Positions 47,929 to 56,810 are shown, counted from the first letter of the stretch. The stretch: 64,000 bases of DNA from Macrococcoides bohemicum (GCF_003259675.1 NZ_PZJG01000006.1:62001-126000), one strand, 5' to 3'. Numbers and translations: made by a program. Notes: generated by a model from the sequence alone, not told the origin.

Positions 47929-48723
47929 CTATTCAACTTTATCGTTAAATAAATAATCTGAAATTGATGTTACCCATCTTGTTACACCACGGTCTGTCAA
48001 TAAACCATCATCTACGTTGTAATAATCTTCAATTGCCTTATTGTTCGGCCATTTGTTAGATTGATTCACATAGAAAAATTCATTGCTTTGACTACCGAAA
48101 TAATCTGCTTCAGCTTTTTGATATTTAGCAAAATTAGAATCATTGTATTCAGGTCTTGTACCAATGATTACTACAGGCGTATTATCGTTACCTGCTGCAG
48201 AATAGATACTTTCAATCTTTGCGATGTGGTCGTTTGACGATACATTTTCATAGAAATCGTTTAAAGTTAATGCATCTAAAATGACTAAGTCAGGTTTAGT
48301 TTTATTAATTTTTTCGATACTTACTGTTGAAGAAGAACCAGATACTTCTACTTCATTCACTTTAATATGATCGTCAGAAGCATATGCTAACTCATCTTTA
48401 ACTGTCGTGTTCTCGTCAGATGTTTGATACGGTGTAGACACAAGTGTGATATTCATGACTTTCTTATCTTTAACTGCATTGTTATAGATAGACTGGAAAG
48501 TTTTCTTTTTAAAAAGATTTGTATTCGGTTTTTTGTTTGTATCTTTTTTTACTTCTTTTTTAGTCTTATTATCTTGTTCAGCATAGTAATCTTTATCGCT
48601 TTGCTCAGAGATTGCTTTTTCTCTAGCCTCAGAGTCAGTTACACGTGTTTCCCAAAATGTATAACCCACTGCAATTAGAATTACTGCTAAAACGATATAA
48701 ATCCAAAACAATAAATTCTTCAT
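47929..48723 (-). CDS. Membrane-anchored SGNH-hydrolase-like protein
   Basis: This 264-residue protein has one N-terminal membrane helix (LLFWIYIVLAVILIAVGYTF), then a charged Lys/Asp/Asn-rich linker, then an extracellular alpha/beta domain. In that domain, ITLVSTPYQTSDEN sits at the GDSL position without an obvious catalytic Ser block, PDLVILDALTLNDFY resembles the SGNH block III region, and DDGLLTDRGVTRW resembles the end block. I therefore call it SGNH-like with an uncertain active site. It is convergent with the CapC-type phosphatase gene. A polysaccharide O-acylation role is speculation. Confidence 0.65.
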   Translation of the reverse strand: MKNLLFWIYIVLAVILIAVGYTFWETRVTDSEAREKAISEQSDKDYYAEQDNKTKKEVKKDTNKKPNTNLFKKKTFQSIYNNAVKDKKVMNITLVSTPYQTSDENTTVKDELAYASDDHIKVNEVEVSGSSSTVSIEKINKTKPDLVILDALTLNDFYENVSSNDHIAKIESIYSAAGNDNTPVVIIGTRPEYNDSNFAKYQKAEADYFGSQSNEFFYVNQSNKWPNNKAIEDYYNVDDGLLTDRGVTRWVTSISDYLFNDKVE

Positions 48724-49061
48724 TGCGAATTGTTCCTCCACCTTTATTCAATACTAATATAGTAACAAAAAAATGAGAAAATTTATACATACAAGTACTA
48801 TTTGATAAATTTTTCTTTAAGATATATACCCTAAACATGATAAGTTAAGACATAATTAAAATAAAATTTTAAGTTTAATACTAGATTTTTCGACTAGATT
48901 TTTAGGATAATAATAAGTAAATATATTATAAAAGTGTAGCTTAAGTTGTGAACATTACAAATTGGAAAATGATTAAAATAAGATAGTAATACTACAATTG
49001 ATATGGTAAAATATCTCTATATAAGTGTCGATGGTATCATTTCCTGAATCGGAGGATCTTT
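48724..49061. other. AT-rich intergenic region
   Basis: These 338 bases hold the divergent control regions. Toward the GrpB gene, TTGATA (48998-49003) and TATAAG (49020-49025) form a promoter with a 16-base spacer. Nothing else with structure or coding potential is visible. Confidence 0.6.
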
Positions 49062-49589
49062 ATGATTGATTATACGCCTTGGAATGAAAAAGACTATCAT
49101 CAGATTTTTATCCATGAGGCAAAAGAACTGATAGAAATTTTCAGAAATGAAATCGTTGAACTTCATCATTTTGGAAGCACTTCAGTGAAAGATTTACCTG
49201 GTAATCAGACGATAGATATATTACCAATCGTAAAAACTTTATCACAAGTGAGTTTATATAAAGATAAGATGGAGGCTATCGGTTATAAAGAAGTAGAAGT
49301 AAAAGAGATGACTGATGAACAGTGCAGACTCTTTGTAGCAAAGAAAAATCAACTGACGTTCTATGTAACGATGATTGAAAGAACAAACTTTAATGCAATT
49401 ACAAGAAGACTCGCATTAAGAGACTATTTACGTGAACATAAACTTGAACGTCTGGCATATGCCAAATTTAAGATGCAACAAGCAGTGCAATATAGAAATG
49501 ATTTCAACACTTATAATGTAACGAAGAATGACTATATTTTGAAATTAGAAGCAAAAGCACTTCGCTGGTATGAAGCGAAAAGAGGTTAA
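49062..49589 (+). CDS. GrpB family protein (UPF0157)
   Basis: This 175-residue protein belongs to the GrpB/UPF0157 group, a nucleotidyltransferase-like fold. The signature is ELHHFGSTSVKDLPGNQTIDILPIV, where family members have HFGSTSVPGLxAKPxIDIxxxV. Here the usual Lys-Pro after the Ala is replaced by Asn-Gln-Thr. A C-terminal KNDYILKLEAKALRWY segment is typical. ATG 49062 follows CGGAGGA. Molecular function is not established. Confidence 0.87.
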   Translation: MIDYTPWNEKDYHQIFIHEAKELIEIFRNEIVELHHFGSTSVKDLPGNQTIDILPIVKTLSQVSLYKDKMEAIGYKEVEVKEMTDEQCRLFVAKKNQLTFYVTMIERTNFNAITRRLALRDYLREHKLERLAYAKFKMQQAVQYRNDFNTYNVTKNDYILKLEAKALRWYEAKRG

Positions 49590-49611
49590 GCATTCTGCTT
49601 AGCCTTTTTTT
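49583..49611 (+). terminator. Terminator of the GrpB gene
   Basis: AGGTTAAGCA - TTC - TGCTTAGCCT followed by T residues, overlapping the end of the coding region. Confidence 0.8.
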
Positions 49612-49687
49612 CTGTCAAAATTGCATAATATATAGATTATTGTAAAATAAATAGTAACTATGCAAAATAAAAAGGGTAGGGATATGG

Positions 49688-51139
49688 ATGACGACAGTAA
49701 ATATTGCGAAAAACATAAATGATATAACTTTACAATTACAAATGGCAAATCGTCACGGATTGATAGCTGGTGCAACGGGTACAGGGAAAACTGTAACATT
49801 AAAAGTTTTAGCAGAACAATTTTCAAAGTCAGGTGTACCGGTGTTTTTGGCAGATATTAAAGGGGACTTGGCAAGTATCGCTGAACCGATGACATTAAAT
49901 GAAAAAATTGAACAACGATTAAAAGACTTAAATATTACAGATTACCAGCCGAGAAGTTATCCTGTTCGTTTGTGGGATATATTTGGCGTTGATGGCGCAC
50001 CAGTTAGAGCAACAATCTCTGAAATGGGACCGATGCTTTTAGCGCGTTTATTAGAATTAAACGATACGCAATCTGGTATTTTAGATATCGCATTTAAAAT
50101 TAGTGATGACAATGGGTTATTGCTATTAGACTTAAAAGACTTACAATCTTTACTGAAAGAAATGGCGGATAATGCATCTGAATATAGCAGTAAATATGGA
50201 AATATTACAAAACAATCAGTGGGAGCGATTCAACGTAAACTGTTATCATTTGAATCACAAGGTGCTGAGAACTTTTTCGGTGAACCTGCTTTAAGCTTAA
50301 CTGATTTTATGGAAGTAAGTCCTGACGGTGAAGGCATTATCAATGTGCTTATGGCGAATAACTTATTTACAAAACCCGTACTTTATTCAACTTTCCTTTT
50401 GTGGTTATTAACAGAATTGTTTGAGGAATTACCTGAAGTTGGTGATCTAGATAAACCGAAACTTGTATTTTTCTTTGATGAAGCACATTTACTATTTAAA
50501 GATGCACCAGCATCATTTGTTACGCAAGTTGAACAGGTCGTTCGTCTTGTACGATCTAAAGGTGTAGGGGTGTATTTCATTACTCAAAATCCAGTAGATT
50601 TACCTGATGAAGTGTTAGGACAACTTGGTAACCGTATACAGCATGCATTACGTTCATTTACACCACGAGATCAGAAAGCAGTGAAAAGTGCTTCTGAAAC
50701 ATTCAGACAAAATCCGGAACTGGATGTGGCGGCTGTAATCGGTGAATTAAAGACAGGTGAAGCATTAATATCATGTTTAAATGAAGAAGGTCAACCTAGC
50801 ATTGTAGAACGTGCCTTTATACGACCACCTGAAAGTAAGATAGGCGTTATCGATAGTACCGTTAAACAAACTGTACTTACAGAAAATCCTTATCAAGCGA
50901 AATACGGCACAGCAATCGACCGAGAAAGTGCATATGAATTGTTACAGGAAAAGTTTGCGCAATTAGAAGTTGAAAAGGAAAAGGCAGCTGAAGCAAAATT
51001 ACAAGATAAAACTGTAAAAGCTGAAAAAAGAAAACCAAAATCAGAATTACAAAAAGTTGCGACAAGTGTACTTACTAGTGTAGGTCGACAAATCGGTCGT
51101 GAAATTGTACGAAATATATTCGGCGGGAGAAAACGATAA
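49688..51139 (+). CDS. HerA/DUF853-type ATPase (YjgR-like)
   Basis: This 483-residue ATPase has Walker A GATGTGKTVTLKVLAE and Walker B LVFFFDEAHLLF, with sensor-region GVYFITQNPVDLPDEVLGQL. The HerA-like helicase/DUF853 assignment fits YjgR of E. coli. A basic C-terminal tail (KAEKRKPKSELQK) ends with GRQIGREIVRNIFGGRKR. Its biological role is unknown. It overlaps the next gene by one base (ATAATG). Confidence 0.88.
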   Translation: MTTVNIAKNINDITLQLQMANRHGLIAGATGTGKTVTLKVLAEQFSKSGVPVFLADIKGDLASIAEPMTLNEKIEQRLKDLNITDYQPRSYPVRLWDIFGVDGAPVRATISEMGPMLLARLLELNDTQSGILDIAFKISDDNGLLLLDLKDLQSLLKEMADNASEYSSKYGNITKQSVGAIQRKLLSFESQGAENFFGEPALSLTDFMEVSPDGEGIINVLMANNLFTKPVLYSTFLLWLLTELFEELPEVGDLDKPKLVFFFDEAHLLFKDAPASFVTQVEQVVRLVRSKGVGVYFITQNPVDLPDEVLGQLGNRIQHALRSFTPRDQKAVKSASETFRQNPELDVAAVIGELKTGEALISCLNEEGQPSIVERAFIRPPESKIGVIDSTVKQTVLTENPYQAKYGTAIDRESAYELLQEKFAQLEVEKEKAAEAKLQDKTVKAEKRKPKSELQKVATSVLTSVGRQIGREIVRNIFGGRKR

Positions 51140-51327
51140 TGAAAAGTGGATGGATTTATATTGTACTCATCGCAATTAATATTTCATTGGTGATTGTATT
51201 GATGACACCTACTGTCCAGAATAACGAAATATTTATTAAAGGTGTACAAGTATGTATCGTGATTGTAACATTTATTCTATTTAGAATGTATTTGAAAGAC
51301 CGTGGATTTTTAAAAGAGAAGAAATAG
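51139..51327 (+). CDS. Small membrane protein (62 aa, two TM segments)
   Basis: This 62-residue protein has two hydrophobic helices (about 5-22 and 33-51) separated by a short polar loop (TVQNNEIFIKG) and a basic C-terminus. Its ATG overlaps the stop of the ATPase, and its stop is 12 bases before dagK, so it is cotranscribed with both. Family unknown. Confidence 0.75.
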   Translation: MKSGWIYIVLIAINISLVIVLMTPTVQNNEIFIKGVQVCIVIVTFILFRMYLKDRGFLKEKK

Positions 51328-51339
51328 GTGGTGTGCTTT

Positions 51340-52293
51340 TTGAGAAAAAGAGCGAGAATTATTTATAATCCAACTTCAGGACGAGAATTATTTAAGAAGT
51401 CATTGGCTGATGTATTAATTAAGCTAGAAGATGCAGGGTATGAAACGAGTGCCTATGCAACAAAAGCAGAAGGTGATGCGATACAAGCGGCGCGACAAGC
51501 TGTAGAAGATCGCTTTGATCTTATTATTGCGTCGGGTGGTGACGGGACGATTAATGAAGTAATAAACGGTATTGCTGAACAGGAATATCGACCGAATATT
51601 GGTGTAATACCGATGGGTACAGTAAATGATTTCGGTAGAGCATTGCTCATTCCGAAAGATATTTTACAAGCAGTAGATGTGATTATAGAAGGAAACACTG
51701 TACCGGTTGATGTAGGTAAGATGAACAATCGTTATTTTATCAACATTGCAGGTGGTGGTAAGATTACTGAAGTAAGTTATGAAGCGCCGAGCAAACTTAA
51801 GACTGTGCTAGGGCCTTTAGCATACTATATTAAAGGTTTAGAGATGTTGCCGGAAATAAAGGCGACGGATATTCGTATTGAATATGACGGTAAGGTATTT
51901 AGTGGTGAAGTGATGTTATTTTTAATCGGATTGACGAACTCTGTAGGTGGATTTGAAAAGTTAGTACCGAACGCATCGATAAATGATGGATACTTTACTT
52001 TATTATTTTTAGAAAAAGTAAATTTTGCTGAATTCGGACATGTATTCTCACTTGCTTCACGTGGGGATCACATTAAACATCCGAAAGTACATTATATAAA
52101 AGCGAAAGATATAAAAGTATCGTCTTTTGAAAAAGTACAGCTCAATGTTGACGGTGAGTTTGGTGGGATACTACCGGCGCATTTTGTGAATTTAGAAAGA
52201 CATATCAATGTATATAGTCAGTTAGATAAATTACATCCAGATAAAGAAAATGAGATTATCATTCAATATAAGCAAGACCTTGAAAAGGAATAA
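51340..52293 (+). CDS. dagK: Diacylglycerol kinase
   Basis: This 317-residue lipid kinase starts MRKRARIIYNPTSG as in S. aureus DagK, supporting TTG 51340 (six bases after AGGTGGTG). The catalytic SGGDGTINEV at residues 65-74 and VIPMGTVNDFGRAL follow. It recycles diacylglycerol released during lipoteichoic acid synthesis, using ATP, at the membrane face. Its neighbourhood near gatCAB and the methyltransferase is conserved in staphylococci. Confidence 0.95.
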   Translation: MRKRARIIYNPTSGRELFKKSLADVLIKLEDAGYETSAYATKAEGDAIQAARQAVEDRFDLIIASGGDGTINEVINGIAEQEYRPNIGVIPMGTVNDFGRALLIPKDILQAVDVIIEGNTVPVDVGKMNNRYFINIAGGGKITEVSYEAPSKLKTVLGPLAYYIKGLEMLPEIKATDIRIEYDGKVFSGEVMLFLIGLTNSVGGFEKLVPNASINDGYFTLLFLEKVNFAEFGHVFSLASRGDHIKHPKVHYIKAKDIKVSSFEKVQLNVDGEFGGILPAHFVNLERHINVYSQLDKLHPDKENEIIIQYKQDLEKE

Positions 52294-52294
52294 T

Positions 52295-52329
52295 AAAAAC
52301 TGCTTTCTCAATGCGAGAAAGCAGTTTTT
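52295..52329. terminator. Bidirectional terminator after dagK
   Basis: AAAAACTGCTTTCTC - AATGC - GAGAAAGCAGTTTTT between convergent genes. Confidence 0.93.
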
Positions 52330-52331
52330 AT

Positions 52332-53150
52332 TTAAATTTCATCTGTAAACGATTCTAATAATTCATCGTATTCGAAATTACGATGTGAAGGATAAAGACT
52401 TAGTCCACCATCCGCCACAATCGTTTGACCTGTAATATATTTACTCTCCTTGCTGGCTAAAAATGCTGCTACACTAGCAATTTCTTCTGGTTCGGCAACA
52501 TAGCCCATAGGGACAAATAAATCAGCATCACGTTTCGCTTCAGGTGTTTTAAAGTTCTCAGCATTTATCGGTGTATTGATGCTGCCAGGGGCGATATTAT
52601 TAATACGAATTTGAACGCGCGCATATTCTAACGCTAAACTTTGCGTCATCAATTTTACGCCACCTTTACTTGCACTATAGTGTGCGTAATGTGGCCATGG
52701 AATGATTTCATGAACACTTGAAATATTAATGATACTGCCTTTAAATTTGCGATCCATAAAATGCTTTAGCGCCAGTTGACAACCGATAAATGTACCACGA
52801 AGATTAACATCAATTACTTTATCAAACTCATCAATGGGCATCGTATGGCTTGGTATATCAGACTGAATACCAGCATTATTTACCATAATATGAAATGCAC
52901 CGAAATGATCGATTGTCTGCTTTACCAGACTTTCCATTTCATTTTTATTTGTAGTATCTGCTCTTATTGCAAGTGCATCGACACCAATCTCTTTTACGAT
53001 ATTGACAAGTTCATTTGCTTCAACTTCGCGAGAACGATAGTTGATAACTACGTTGATGCCTTCTTTTGCAAAGCGTATGGCTGTTGCTCTTCCTATACCT
53101 GATGCCCCGCCAGTAATAATAGCCACTTTTCCTGTTAAATCTTTATACAT
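52332..53150 (-). CDS. Short-chain dehydrogenase, glucose 1-dehydrogenase-like
   Basis: This 272-residue SDR has cofactor motif ITGGASGIGRATAIRFA, the NNAG motif (MVNNAGIQS), catalytic Ser in IINISSVHE and YxxxK in HYSASKGGVK. The C-terminal YITGQTIVADGGLSLYP is typical of glucose 1-dehydrogenase-type enzymes. Note DLTGKVAIITGG at the start. The Arg after the second strand (NYRSREVE) suggests NADP acceptance. ATG 53150 lies seven bases after GGGAG. Substrate unproven. Confidence 0.9.
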   Translation of the reverse strand: MYKDLTGKVAIITGGASGIGRATAIRFAKEGINVVINYRSREVEANELVNIVKEIGVDALAIRADTTNKNEMESLVKQTIDHFGAFHIMVNNAGIQSDIPSHTMPIDEFDKVIDVNLRGTFIGCQLALKHFMDRKFKGSIINISSVHEIIPWPHYAHYSASKGGVKLMTQSLALEYARVQIRINNIAPGSINTPINAENFKTPEAKRDADLFVPMGYVAEPEEIASVAAFLASKESKYITGQTIVADGGLSLYPSHRNFEYDELLESFTDEI

Positions 53151-53262
53151 AAAGTCACTCCCTTTTTGATTCAATACCCGTAATTTACAAGATTAATCTA
53201 TGATAGAAAAAATGACATTCTATTTAATTTCTAATAAAATAAATGTGAAAGGTGGCGCACAT

Positions 53263-55074
53263 ATGTATAGATTATCGATATTAGCAACGACAGATACACA
53301 TAGTCATATTAGTTTATATGATTATTTTTTAGAAAGTGATCTGAAAATTAACGGATTAATTCTTGCTGGCAGTAAGATTGAAGCGATTAAAGCAGCTAAT
53401 GAAAAGATTGATGTTGCAACAGTTGTTGTAGATAACGGTGATATACTGCAAGGAAATATTATGGCAGATTATGCAGCAGAAATGCGTCCGTCAATTCATC
53501 CTGCAATCAATATGATGAATGAGATAGGCTATGATGCTGGCACTTTAGGTAACCATGAATTTAATTATGGACTTGAATATTTAGATAAAGCCAATCGTCA
53601 GGCATTGTTTCCATTAATCAATTGTAATGTGAAATATATTAATGGTGACTTCGTTGTTGCGCCTTTTCATATCGTTGAAAAGTCATATAAAGATGGAACA
53701 ACGGTAAAAATCGGTATAACAGGTGTCGTACCTGAGCAAATTATGAAATGGGATGAAGACCATTTAACGGATCGTGTAATTGTTGAAGATATGTATGACG
53801 CATTGTATCAATATAGCAATCAGTTAAAAGCATTTGGATGTGATGTTGTCATCGCATTAATGCATACAGGGTTAGATCAAGAACAATTAGAAAATATGAA
53901 AGGCATTGAAAATCAGGTATATCGCTTGGCACAGATTGAGGCAGTCGATGCGTTTGTGTTCGGTCATACACATCAGCAATTTCCTGGATCTGACTATGTG
54001 AATATTCCAGATGTCGATAATGAGAATGGGCGTGTATTTCACGCTTATGGTGTCCAGCCTGTATGTTTTGCAAGCCATCTTGGAAGAATAGACCTTGCGC
54101 TCGAGAAAACAGAACAAGGCTTTAAGATTGTGAACGGTAAAAGTAACGTTATCGAATTAAAATCAAGTGATGTGGAGATTAATACACATTTTATAGATGT
54201 AAATCAAACTGCGCATCAGGGTGTGTTAGATTACATAAAACAACCCATTGGCATGACTGAGCGCCATCACGATAGTTATTTTGCGCAAGTTGGTACGAGC
54301 ACTGTGGTAGAAGTAATAGCTAAAGCAGGTAAATATGCAATTGAACAAATGATTGGCAATCATCAACTCAAACTAGCAAGTACAAATATTATATCAACAA
54401 GTGCACCAATTAAAGCTGGAAGAGATGGGGTAAATGATTATATCGAAATTGACAGTGGTGAACTAACACTTAAAGATGCAATTAATATTTATCGCTTTCC
54501 AAATAAGATGTCAGCCGTAAATGTTTCTGGTCGCATCTTACGAGAGTGGGTCGAATGGAGCGTATCTTGTTTTAATACAACAGATAGTGAATATATGCTT
54601 AAAGATAATAAATCAACATCACCTGGATTTCCAAGTTATAACATGGATATCTTCTATGATTTAAACTATTGTATAGACTTATCACGAGAAGCACGGTACA
54701 GTAGTGTAGGTGAGAAAATAAATGACACGTATCGTATTAAAGATTTAACCTATTTAAATCAACCTGTAACTGATGAACAGCAATTTACAGTGCTAACGAC
54801 AGATTATCGTACAAACTTTTGTCCAATATTAAATGATGCCTCAGTGACTAAGATACAATTAGAAGATATTGAAATTAGACAAATTATTATTGATTATATA
54901 AAAAGATTTGGGGTTGATTTTCAACCAACAAGACCATTTACGTTTTTACAGGATGGCATATATAAATTTAAATCAAGTCCAAAAGGATCAGCATATTTGC
55001 AACCAGGGATTACGCCAACAGAAACATACGACGATGACTATTTAATTTACGAACTTAATACAGCATTAACATAA
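53263..55074 (+). CDS. Metallophosphoesterase/5'-nucleotidase family, no signal peptide
   Basis: This 603-residue enzyme has the two-domain UshA/CpdB layout. Metallophosphatase ligands appear in TTDTHSHI, VDNGDILQG, TLGNHEFNYGLEY, IALMHTGLD and VFGHTHQQFPG. A C-terminal 5'-nucleotidase domain follows from about residue 340, with NIYRFPNKMSAVNVSG and the substrate-binding CFNTTDSEYM-PSYNMDIFY segment. Relatives are usually secreted, but this protein starts straight with the catalytic domain (MYRLSILATTDTH). ATG 53263 follows GAAAGGTGG. Substrates could include 2',3'-cyclic nucleotides. Confidence 0.9.
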   Translation: MYRLSILATTDTHSHISLYDYFLESDLKINGLILAGSKIEAIKAANEKIDVATVVVDNGDILQGNIMADYAAEMRPSIHPAINMMNEIGYDAGTLGNHEFNYGLEYLDKANRQALFPLINCNVKYINGDFVVAPFHIVEKSYKDGTTVKIGITGVVPEQIMKWDEDHLTDRVIVEDMYDALYQYSNQLKAFGCDVVIALMHTGLDQEQLENMKGIENQVYRLAQIEAVDAFVFGHTHQQFPGSDYVNIPDVDNENGRVFHAYGVQPVCFASHLGRIDLALEKTEQGFKIVNGKSNVIELKSSDVEINTHFIDVNQTAHQGVLDYIKQPIGMTERHHDSYFAQVGTSTVVEVIAKAGKYAIEQMIGNHQLKLASTNIISTSAPIKAGRDGVNDYIEIDSGELTLKDAINIYRFPNKMSAVNVSGRILREWVEWSVSCFNTTDSEYMLKDNKSTSPGFPSYNMDIFYDLNYCIDLSREARYSSVGEKINDTYRIKDLTYLNQPVTDEQQFTVLTTDYRTNFCPILNDASVTKIQLEDIEIRQIIIDYIKRFGVDFQPTRPFTFLQDGIYKFKSSPKGSAYLQPGITPTETYDDDYLIYELNTALT

Positions 55075-55153
55075 GGATAAGACGATACCTTAGTAACACA
55101 TTCGAAATCATTGTGTCTTATCAATATTTTGAAATAAAATATTAGGAGAAAAT

Positions 55154-56518
55154 ATGAAACAAATTAAATTTAACAAAAATGACGAATTACAAGGGACAGT
55201 AGTAGACTTAACGCATGAAGGATCTGGTGTTGTTAAGATTGACGATTATCCATTTTTCGTTGAAGGCGCATTACCAGGAGAAGACGTGACGATTAAAGTG
55301 ATGAAAGTCGGTAAGACATTTGGATTTGCACGTCTTGTTTCAGTACAGACGGAAAGCCCGGACCGTGTAGCGGAAAAAGATATTGTTGGTCGACAAATTG
55401 GAACGATGACATTACAACATTTATCGTATCCAGCTCAATTAAAGTTCAAACAGCATTTAGTAGAAAGCGCGTTTGAACGATTAGGTAAGTTTAAAGGTGT
55501 AAAAGTAGCTGAAACTGTAGGGATGGAAGTACCTTATGAATACCGAAATAAAGCACAGATTCCAGTAAGAACTGTTAATGGCATGCTTGAGACAGGATTC
55601 TTCAGAAAGAATAGTCATCAGCTTGTACCTGTTGAGAATTTCTATATTCAGCATAAAGACATCGATGCAGCGATTGTGAAAGTAAGAGATATATTACGTA
55701 AATATGATATTGTGCCATATAATGAGCGTAACCATAACGGTGAAATCCGTCATATCGTAGTGAAACGTGGCCATTATACAGGACAATTAATGATTATATT
55801 AGTGACGAATAAAAAACGTCTGCAAAATATCGAATCAATTACACATGATATCGTGAATGAAATCGAAAATGTTGAAAGTGTTGTATTAAACTTTAATAAC
55901 CAAGAAGGTAACGTGATATTAGGCCGTAACAATACAGTACTACATGGTACACCCTACTATACTGATAAGATGTTAGGACTAGAATTCAGAGTATCGCCAA
56001 ACTCATTCTTCCAGGTGAATACACCACAAGCAGAAGTATTGTATCAATTAGCTTTAGAAGCAGCAGATTTAAATGGTACTGAAACAGTGTTGGACGCATA
56101 TTGTGGTATAGGGACGATTTCTTTAGCATTAGCACAGCAGGCGAAACAGGTCTATGCGATGGAAATTGTGCATGAATCTATTAAGATGGCGAAACAGAAC
56201 GCTAAGATGAATGGCATTGATAATGTACATTTTGAGACAGGCGCAGCAGATGAAATCCTACCGAAGTGGAGCGAGGAAGGCGTTAAGTTTGATGTAGCAG
56301 TAGTCGATCCACCACGAAAAGGATTAGACGATGACTTTATTCAGACATTAATTGCACAAAATCCTAAAAAGATCGTCTATGTCAGCTGTAACCCATCAAC
56401 ATGTGCGCGTGACTGCCGTAAATTTGCAGACGCAGGATACAAGTTAGAAACGGTAAAACCAGTCGACTTATTCCCGCAAACAGCACATACTGAGGTCGTA
56501 GTTAGACTTACGAAGTAA
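55154..56518 (+). CDS. 23S rRNA (uracil-5-)-methyltransferase, RlmD/RumA family
   Basis: This 454-residue enzyme has an N-terminal TRAM domain (GTVVDLTHEGSGVVKIDDYPFF), the SAM motif VLDAYCGIGTISLAL, VVDPPRKGLDD, and nucleophile Cys in VSCNPSTCARD. The family [4Fe-4S] motif normally reads Cys-x5-CGGCxxQHLxYxxQL; here the equivalent segment IVGRQIGTMTLQHLSYPAQL lacks those cysteines. It may be RlmCD-like, methylating U747 and U1939, or an iron-free variant. The last nine codons are duplicated downstream in a 29-base direct repeat. Confidence 0.9.
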   Translation: MKQIKFNKNDELQGTVVDLTHEGSGVVKIDDYPFFVEGALPGEDVTIKVMKVGKTFGFARLVSVQTESPDRVAEKDIVGRQIGTMTLQHLSYPAQLKFKQHLVESAFERLGKFKGVKVAETVGMEVPYEYRNKAQIPVRTVNGMLETGFFRKNSHQLVPVENFYIQHKDIDAAIVKVRDILRKYDIVPYNERNHNGEIRHIVVKRGHYTGQLMIILVTNKKRLQNIESITHDIVNEIENVESVVLNFNNQEGNVILGRNNTVLHGTPYYTDKMLGLEFRVSPNSFFQVNTPQAEVLYQLALEAADLNGTETVLDAYCGIGTISLALAQQAKQVYAMEIVHESIKMAKQNAKMNGIDNVHFETGAADEILPKWSEEGVKFDVAVVDPPRKGLDDDFIQTLIAQNPKKIVYVSCNPSTCARDCRKFADAGYKLETVKPVDLFPQTAHTEVVVRLTK

Positions 56519-56520
56519 GT
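56492..56520 (+). repeat. Direct repeat, left copy, at methyltransferase 3' end
   Basis: This 29-base sequence beginning GAGGTCGTAG includes the last nine sense codons and stop of the methyltransferase gene. An exact copy lies at 56596-56624, 104 bases downstream. The arrangement resembles attL/attR left by an element that used the gene 3' end as integration site. Confidence 0.85.
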
Positions 56521-56523
56521 CTT

Positions 56524-56622
56524 ATGGAGACCCATGCAAGGCTTGCCCAAGAAGACGAGGCAACGCCGAAGTATGATTGGCAGCAAGCTACTGACGAGGT
56601 CGTAGTTAGACTTACGAAGTAA
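56524..56622 (+). other. Insert with 32-codon open frame ending in a copy of the methyltransferase C-terminus
   Basis: The 75 bases between the two repeats (56521-56595) are clearly more GC-rich than the neighbourhood. A frame from ATG 56524 reads METHARLAQEDEATPKYDWQ, continues QAT, and then enters the second repeat to end DEVVVRLTK, the same C-terminus as the methyltransferase. No ribosome site precedes it. It is probably an element remnant rather than a gene. Confidence 0.5.
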
Positions 56623-56624
56623 GT
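56596..56624 (+). repeat. Direct repeat, right copy
   Basis: Exact 29-base copy of 56492-56520. It is followed after 12 bases by the terminator at 56637, which presumably belonged to the original gene end. Confidence 0.85.
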
Positions 56625-56636
56625 ACTTGATTTTTG

Positions 56637-56662
56637 AAAGCTCTGGAAACAGGGCTTTTTTT
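56637..56662 (+). terminator. Terminator downstream of the methyltransferase and repeat
   Basis: AAAGCTCTG - GAAA - CAGGGCTTT (one G.T pair) followed by T residues. Confidence 0.85.
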
Positions 56663-56810
56663 GTTGAAAGTTTTTTATAGCACGATTTTAGATGAAGTTG
56701 TTCCGATTTTACAGGAACGTGGTGTCTTCCATAAAGATTATGAGGGAAATACGTTGAGAGAACATTTAGGTGTACCATATCAATATGGTTTAGATGCGAG
56801 ACTGAAATAA
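56661..56810 (+). pseudogene. 3' remnant of an LLM-class flavin monooxygenase (NtaA/SnaA/DszA type)
   Basis: The frame ending at 56810 encodes about 45 residues: TILDEVVPILQERGVFHKDY, then EGNTLREHLGVPYQYGLD. This closely resembles the C-terminal end of the NtaA/SnaA/DszA flavin-dependent monooxygenases (typically VDEVVPxLQxRGxFRxxYxGxTLRxxLGL). There is no start, no ribosome site and no catalytic barrel upstream; instead the frame emerges from the methyltransferase terminator. It is a truncated relic. Confidence 0.8.

Noticed and set aside
56377-56778. 133-codon minus-strand frame across the methyltransferase end and repeat
   Set aside because: It is antisense to the methyltransferase end, the repeats and the monooxygenase relic, crosses a terminator and resembles no family.
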